Source: CBDBJK01 sp965206395 (GTDB lineage: Bacteria; Chloroflexota; Dehalococcoidia; Lucifugimonadales; CATOSD01). Taken from it: a stretch of 64,000 bases of DNA. Under the pieces are notes generated by a model, which searched no databases, was not told the DNA's origin, and saw only the letters and a list, made by a program, of their open reading frames with translations. The translations under genes were made by a program, and so were the position numbers. The stretch lies in NCBI GenBank assembly GCA_965206395.1, contig CBDBJK010000035.1:124001-188000 (forward strand), read 5' to 3'. The stretch's first letter is position 1. Every line of letters begins with the position of its first letter. Below, piece by piece: positions 60,244 to 64,000 of this stretch.

Positions 60244-62343
60244 CTACCATATAGGCAGCAGTCTTTGCAATCGCTTTTGCCGTGCTTTTCGCGGCTGAAT
60301 GTATATCTTGCTCATTAGCTTCACCCCGCCATTATAGGGCAAAGTTTCCCCCCTCAGGAACCTTCGATATCGTCCAAGCGCCATGGGAGGCCAGTAATTC
60401 CTGTACATATGGTAATTGATCATAAATCCGGCGGGAAGCTCGGCTCCCTGGTAACCGGGTTCGTCAGGCATCAGGTATCGGTCCAGGCGTTGTCCAACGC
60501 CGTATCCGGGAAACCCCGTGCCTGTGAAATATGGCTCGTCCCATGAGCCATCGCCTTGCTGAGTTTGAATCAAAAACTCGACGCCGTGCAAGGTTGCCGG
60601 GTGAGCGCCTTCGCCAGCAGACAATAGCGCAAGCAACGCCCACGCAGTCTGAGATGCTGTGCTTGGCCCCTTGCCTCTGTAGGCCGGATCGACATAAGAA
60701 GCACAACTCTCTCCCCATCCGCCGTCCGAGTTCTGATGGTCTATTACCCAGTTTACAGCACGTCGAACGTATTCGACACCCATATCCATGCCGAGAGCCT
60801 CTAGTGCGGGCAGCACTGCTCCCGTGCCATATATGTAATTAACCCCCCAGCGTCCGAACCAAGCCCCGTCTTCCTCCTGCTCCGATAGGACGTATTCCAA
60901 CGCCTTGGCGATTGCTGCGTGGCTACTTGTGTAACCAAGTTGCCCAAGCATCTCCAGGATATGGGCCGTCACGTCCACGCTAGGCGGGTCTATTGTCTCG
61001 CCGAAGTCCGCGAACGGAATTTTGGCGATCAAGATTTTCGTATTGTCTTTGTCGAAGGCTCCCCAGCCTCCGTTGTCGCTTTGCATCCCGAAAAGCCAAC
61101 GCACAGCCCGGTCAATGGACTTTTGCTTATCGCTTTCTGATGGAAGGCGAACCTTATTCAGCGCCATGACAATTTCCGAGGTATCGTCAATGTCGGGATA
61201 CTGGTCATTCTCAAACTCGAACGCCCAGCCTCCCGGCGGAACCGTGCCTGCCTTCACCTGCCAGTCGCCGCCCGTGAGGATCTGCTCCTTGAGAAGCCAC
61301 TGTCCAGCCTTTATCAGAGCGGGATGATCGGGTGCCATGCCAGAGTCCAGCAGTCCAATCATCGCCAGACAGGTGTCCCAAACGGGTGAGACGCACGCCT
61401 GCACTCGCAGGGTGTCCCCCTCTTCGATAGTGAACTGTTCGAAGCCCGCGATGCCCTTGGCGTTAACCGGATGGTCAATAGGATATCCAAGGGTATGAAG
61501 CGCCATCAGGGAGTAAACCCAGGGCGGCTGAATCCCGCCCCAGCTTCCATCCGCCTCTTGATGCTCGATAATCCATTCTTCGGCCCGCTTGATCGCCTGC
61601 GCCCTGGTGGGTTTCCAGGGCAGCCTGTCCAGGTTTCTCAACACGATGTCGCCTGCGTAGAAGAAGGTCTCCCAGCCTATAAGTCGTTTGGGACGCTGTA
61701 TCGTATAGTCTGTTTGATCTCTGGGAAGAGGGTAAAGCTCGTCTATAAATCCATGTTCAGGAATCGATTTAACGGGCTTTTTGTCCTGAAGAATCAGCAG
61801 TGGCACGATAGTTGCTCTCGCCCAGCTAGAAAAGTCATAAATTGTAACGGGGAACCAGTCGGGTAACAGCATAACCTCCGAAGGCATCACGGGGACACCC
61901 TTCCAGTCCCATTGACCGAACAAGGCTAACCAAATCTTCGTGAATACCCGCGTATGGGGAATGCCGCCTTTTGAGAGTATGAAGTCTCTGGCCTTGAGCA
62001 TTAAAGGCTCGTCTGGGGATATCCCGGCCAGTTTCAGCGCGAAATAGCACTCGGTTGAGGTGCTCAGGTCTCCCGAAGCGCCATAGAACTGCCCCCAGGT
62101 GCCGTCGTCTCTTTGCTGGCTCAGGATGTGGTTTGCGACTTTTCGCATGCGCTTTTCGTCGGCAATACCCAGGAAGTGGGTCAGCAAAATATACTCGGCC
62201 TCCATAGTGGGGTTAGACTCAAGCTCGCCCCACCAGTAACCATCTGAGTGTTGAACGCTCAACAAATAGCTATGAACCTGCTCAATTGTCCTATCCAATC
62301 CAAACGGGCTGTGTATGATTTTTTGCTTATTCCTTACGTCCAT
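60244..62343 (-). CDS. shc: Squalene-hopene cyclase
   Basis: This 699-residue class II terpene cyclase has the catalytic D-X-D-D at residues 384-387 (DIDDTSE) and many QW-type repeats such as QHSDGYWWGE, QRDDGTWGQF, QSDNGGWGAF and QQGDGSW. It turns squalene into hopene, the basis of hopanoids that stiffen bacterial membranes. It is slightly longer than most bacterial cyclases. It lies between hpnG and yjbQ and is preceded after 52 bp by hpnG. Confidence 0.97.
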   Translation of the reverse strand: MDVRNKQKIIHSPFGLDRTIEQVHSYLLSVQHSDGYWWGELESNPTMEAEYILLTHFLGIADEKRMRKVANHILSQQRDDGTWGQFYGASGDLSTSTECYFALKLAGISPDEPLMLKARDFILSKGGIPHTRVFTKIWLALFGQWDWKGVPVMPSEVMLLPDWFPVTIYDFSSWARATIVPLLILQDKKPVKSIPEHGFIDELYPLPRDQTDYTIQRPKRLIGWETFFYAGDIVLRNLDRLPWKPTRAQAIKRAEEWIIEHQEADGSWGGIQPPWVYSLMALHTLGYPIDHPVNAKGIAGFEQFTIEEGDTLRVQACVSPVWDTCLAMIGLLDSGMAPDHPALIKAGQWLLKEQILTGGDWQVKAGTVPPGGWAFEFENDQYPDIDDTSEIVMALNKVRLPSESDKQKSIDRAVRWLFGMQSDNGGWGAFDKDNTKILIAKIPFADFGETIDPPSVDVTAHILEMLGQLGYTSSHAAIAKALEYVLSEQEEDGAWFGRWGVNYIYGTGAVLPALEALGMDMGVEYVRRAVNWVIDHQNSDGGWGESCASYVDPAYRGKGPSTASQTAWALLALLSAGEGAHPATLHGVEFLIQTQQGDGSWDEPYFTGTGFPGYGVGQRLDRYLMPDEPGYQGAELPAGFMINYHMYRNYWPPMALGRYRRFLRGETLPYNGGVKLMSKIYIQPRKARQKRLQRLLPIW

Positions 62344-62395
62344 TATGAGAATGTCCGCCTCAGCCTGCTGTGAGTGTTCGAGCCAGTGGCTCGGC

Positions 62396-63148
62396 TTATG
62401 TTAGCGTAATGAGAAATTCGGCCAGCGACGCCCTGGCAGCCTTTGCCTGCCCTGCTAGCTGAATGAGCTTTGGCGTCTCCATTGGTTTGGCGACGGCGTA
62501 TTTAACAGCGCGCGCCCAGTTCGAGCCACTGTCCTCGCTTACGGATTCCTCGATGAAAGCGGGCAGGGTTTGCCCCACAGGGTCTAACACAGATCGCACC
62601 ACCATATGTGGTATACCGTAAGATGCGGCGGTTTCGCTTACCCAGTAACTCTCCATGTCTATTATGCTCACCGGAAACGTACTACCTATCCAACTCTTCA
62701 TCGAGCTTGTCGGCACGAACTGAGGGACTGAAAGACATCCGCAAGATGCGTCTCCCTCATACGGGCCGTCCATATCGGCTGGCATACCGTTCATCAAATT
62801 GTCGCCCACGAGCACCCGCTCATTCGCGGAATCAGGACTCCAAAATGCCGCTGGCCCCTCAATCGACATGACCCGCTCGCACAAAAAAACATCTCCTGTG
62901 CGAAGGCCCTCCTGCACTCCGCCCGCGAACCCGGCAGACACGATTAGCTCAAGATCATATCTCTCTGCTATCTGCCTAGTGGCTTCCGATGCTCGCTTCC
63001 TGCCTATACCGCCTTCGACCAGCACCACGTCCGGTTCTTTTTTGGATCGATAGTAACTCAAGTAGCCGCTGCGATCCGAGACTCGAAAACCGCCATGCCG
63101 CAGGTACTCGCGGACCTCCTCTTTGAACGCTGTGACGATGCCTAGCAA
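62396..63148 (-). CDS. hpnG: Adenosylhopane nucleosidase HpnG (nucleoside phosphorylase family)
   Basis: This 250-residue protein has LGIVTAFKEEVREYL, VLVEGGIGRKRASEATRQ and VSAGFAGGVQEGLRTGDVF, then IIDMESYWVSETAASYGIP, the core of the nucleosidase/phosphorylase fold. HpnG removes adenine from adenosylhopane to give ribosylhopane. The start is TTG at 63148, 8 bp after AGAGG. It sits directly after hpnH, which makes its substrate, as in other hopanoid clusters. Confidence 0.9.
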   Translation of the reverse strand: MLGIVTAFKEEVREYLRHGGFRVSDRSGYLSYYRSKKEPDVVLVEGGIGRKRASEATRQIAERYDLELIVSAGFAGGVQEGLRTGDVFLCERVMSIEGPAAFWSPDSANERVLVGDNLMNGMPADMDGPYEGDASCGCLSVPQFVPTSSMKSWIGSTFPVSIIDMESYWVSETAASYGIPHMVVRSVLDPVGQTLPAFIEESVSEDSGSNWARAVKYAVAKPMETPKLIQLAGQAKAARASLAEFLITLT

Positions 63149-63177
63149 TGTCTTAGCCTCTAAACCGCCTGAAAGCG

Positions 63178-64000
63178 TTATCCGGCCCCAATGCCGGAGT
63201 TCTTCACCGCGCCTTCTCTTATCATCTTGATGGCGTCTCTGGGGTTTTTAAGCGCCCCAAAGACGGAAGCGGACTCGAATCCGCAGTGCATCATGCAGTT
63301 AGCACATCTGGGGTCTTTGCCCACGCCGTAGCTTTCCCATAGCTCGTCGGAGTACAGGTCGTTGACGTCCTGCGTATGCCGGTCGCCGAGAAGGTAACAG
63401 GGTTCTCTCCAGCCCATAACAGTGTAAGTAGGATTCGACCAGGCGGTGCATTGATATTCACGGTTGCCCCTGAGGAACTCAAGGTAAAGCGGGTTGTTGT
63501 AAAATCGTAACTTACGTTTCGGGTCCAGCACGTTCTTGAATATTTCCCTCGCCTTCTGTCGCGAGATGAAAAGCTGCTGGTCGGGAACCATATCATACTG
63601 GTAGCCAGGGGATACCATCGAGCCTTCGATTCCCATTTTGGTCACCATAGTGAACATCTCGATGAGGTCGTCTTCGTCGCATCCATTGAAAACCGTCGTG
63701 TTCGTCGTTACTCTGTACCCTTTCTCCAGAGCGGACTCGATGCCCTTTATGGCTACTTTGAATACGCCCTTGCGGTACACCGATTTGTCGTGAGCCTCTT
63801 CCATACCGTCCAGATGCACGACGAAGCAGAAATACTTGGAAGGCGGGATGCTTTTCATAACCCGCTCCATCAGGAGTGCGTTCGTACAGAGATAGACGAA
63901 TTTCTTCGTGTCGGTAATGCGGCGGACGATTTCGTCAATCTGCGGATGGAGCGTCGGCTCGCCACCGGCGATGGAAACAATCGGCGCGCCAGATTCCTCC
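63178..64000 (-). CDS. hpnH: Adenosyl-hopene transferase HpnH, radical SAM (partial)
   Basis: The frame is open to the window edge. The 274 C-terminal residues carry VSIAGGEPTLHPQIDEIV, KKFVYLCTNALL and VTTNTTVFNGCDEDDLIEMF, with a cluster CANCMMHCGFE near the C terminus. HpnH joins the adenosyl group of S-adenosylmethionine to diploptene. The CxxxCxxC radical-SAM motif lies beyond position 64000. It is the 5'-most gene of the operon visible here. Confidence 0.93.
   Translation of the reverse strand, partial: EESGAPIVSIAGGEPTLHPQIDEIVRRITDTKKFVYLCTNALLMERVMKSIPPSKYFCFVVHLDGMEEAHDKSVYRKGVFKVAIKGIESALEKGYRVTTNTTVFNGCDEDDLIEMFTMVTKMGIEGSMVSPGYQYDMVPDQQLFISRQKAREIFKNVLDPKRKLRFYNNPLYLEFLRGNREYQCTAWSNPTYTVMGWREPCYLLGDRHTQDVNDLYSDELWESYGVGKDPRCANCMMHCGFESASVFGALKNPRDAIKMIREGAVKNSGIGAG

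Overview
The window is one contiguous stretch of a bacterial chromosome with moderate GC. I infer a Chloroflexota genome (Dehalococcoidia or SAR202-like). The grounds are a nickel superoxide dismutase, several flavin-dependent luciferase-like monooxygenases, a siroheme-type heme operon, a hopanoid operon and dispersed short palindromes. None of these is decisive alone, and no 16S gene is present.

Positions 1-6100 hold the end of larC, then the tRNA-Thr/Tyr/Thr-tuf cluster and the run rpmG-secE-nusG-rplK-rplA-(L10 leader)-rplJ-rplL-zinc ribbon protein, closed by a terminator. Positions 6200-20060 are accessory: an amidohydrolase, an SsuD-like monooxygenase, a LarA-type nickel racemase with metallo-hydrolase and M20 peptidase genes, a frameshifted IS630 element beside a secreted protein, radC, two cupins, a monooxygenase pseudogene with two internal stops, panE, and Ni-SOD with its maturation protease. 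Positions 20070-25440 are a minus-strand operon from porphobilinogen to decarboxylated siroheme: a fused AhbAB-type decarboxylase, precorrin-2 dehydrogenase, hemC, a cobA-hemD fusion and hemB.

Positions 25730-44800 are mostly housekeeping: pcm, gatB, yvcK, secG and SAM hydrolase on plus; a FAD oxidase, cysS-ispF-ispD-PIN/TRAM on minus; then a hydrolase, an EVE protein, an aldo/keto reductase, a DUF1802 protein, a decayed LysR gene, a Yip1-like membrane protein, tatD, a flippase-like protein and an orphan solute-binding lipoprotein. Positions 44970-51760 are a complete SUF iron-sulfur operon (sufB-C-D-U2-rrf2-Rieske-sufS-sufU1) with a clear promoter and a palindromic candidate operator. Positions 51890-58710 carry a nucleoside hydrolase, an epimerase, a small conserved protein, an SDR, a lone CopG-type antitoxin and a dehydrogenase-kinase-aldolase operon. 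Positions 58760-64000 are a hopanoid operon (hpnH partial, hpnG, shc, yjbQ, squalene/phytoene synthase).

Two families of dispersed repeats cut across these regions. Family A is a 35-45 bp palindrome seen six times, once inside the cysS reading frame and once supplying the stop codons of two convergent genes. Family B is a MITE-like element seen twice. A nickel theme (LarC, LarA, Ni-SOD, SodX-like protease) also runs through the first 20 kb. I saw no CRISPR array, prophage or rRNA.
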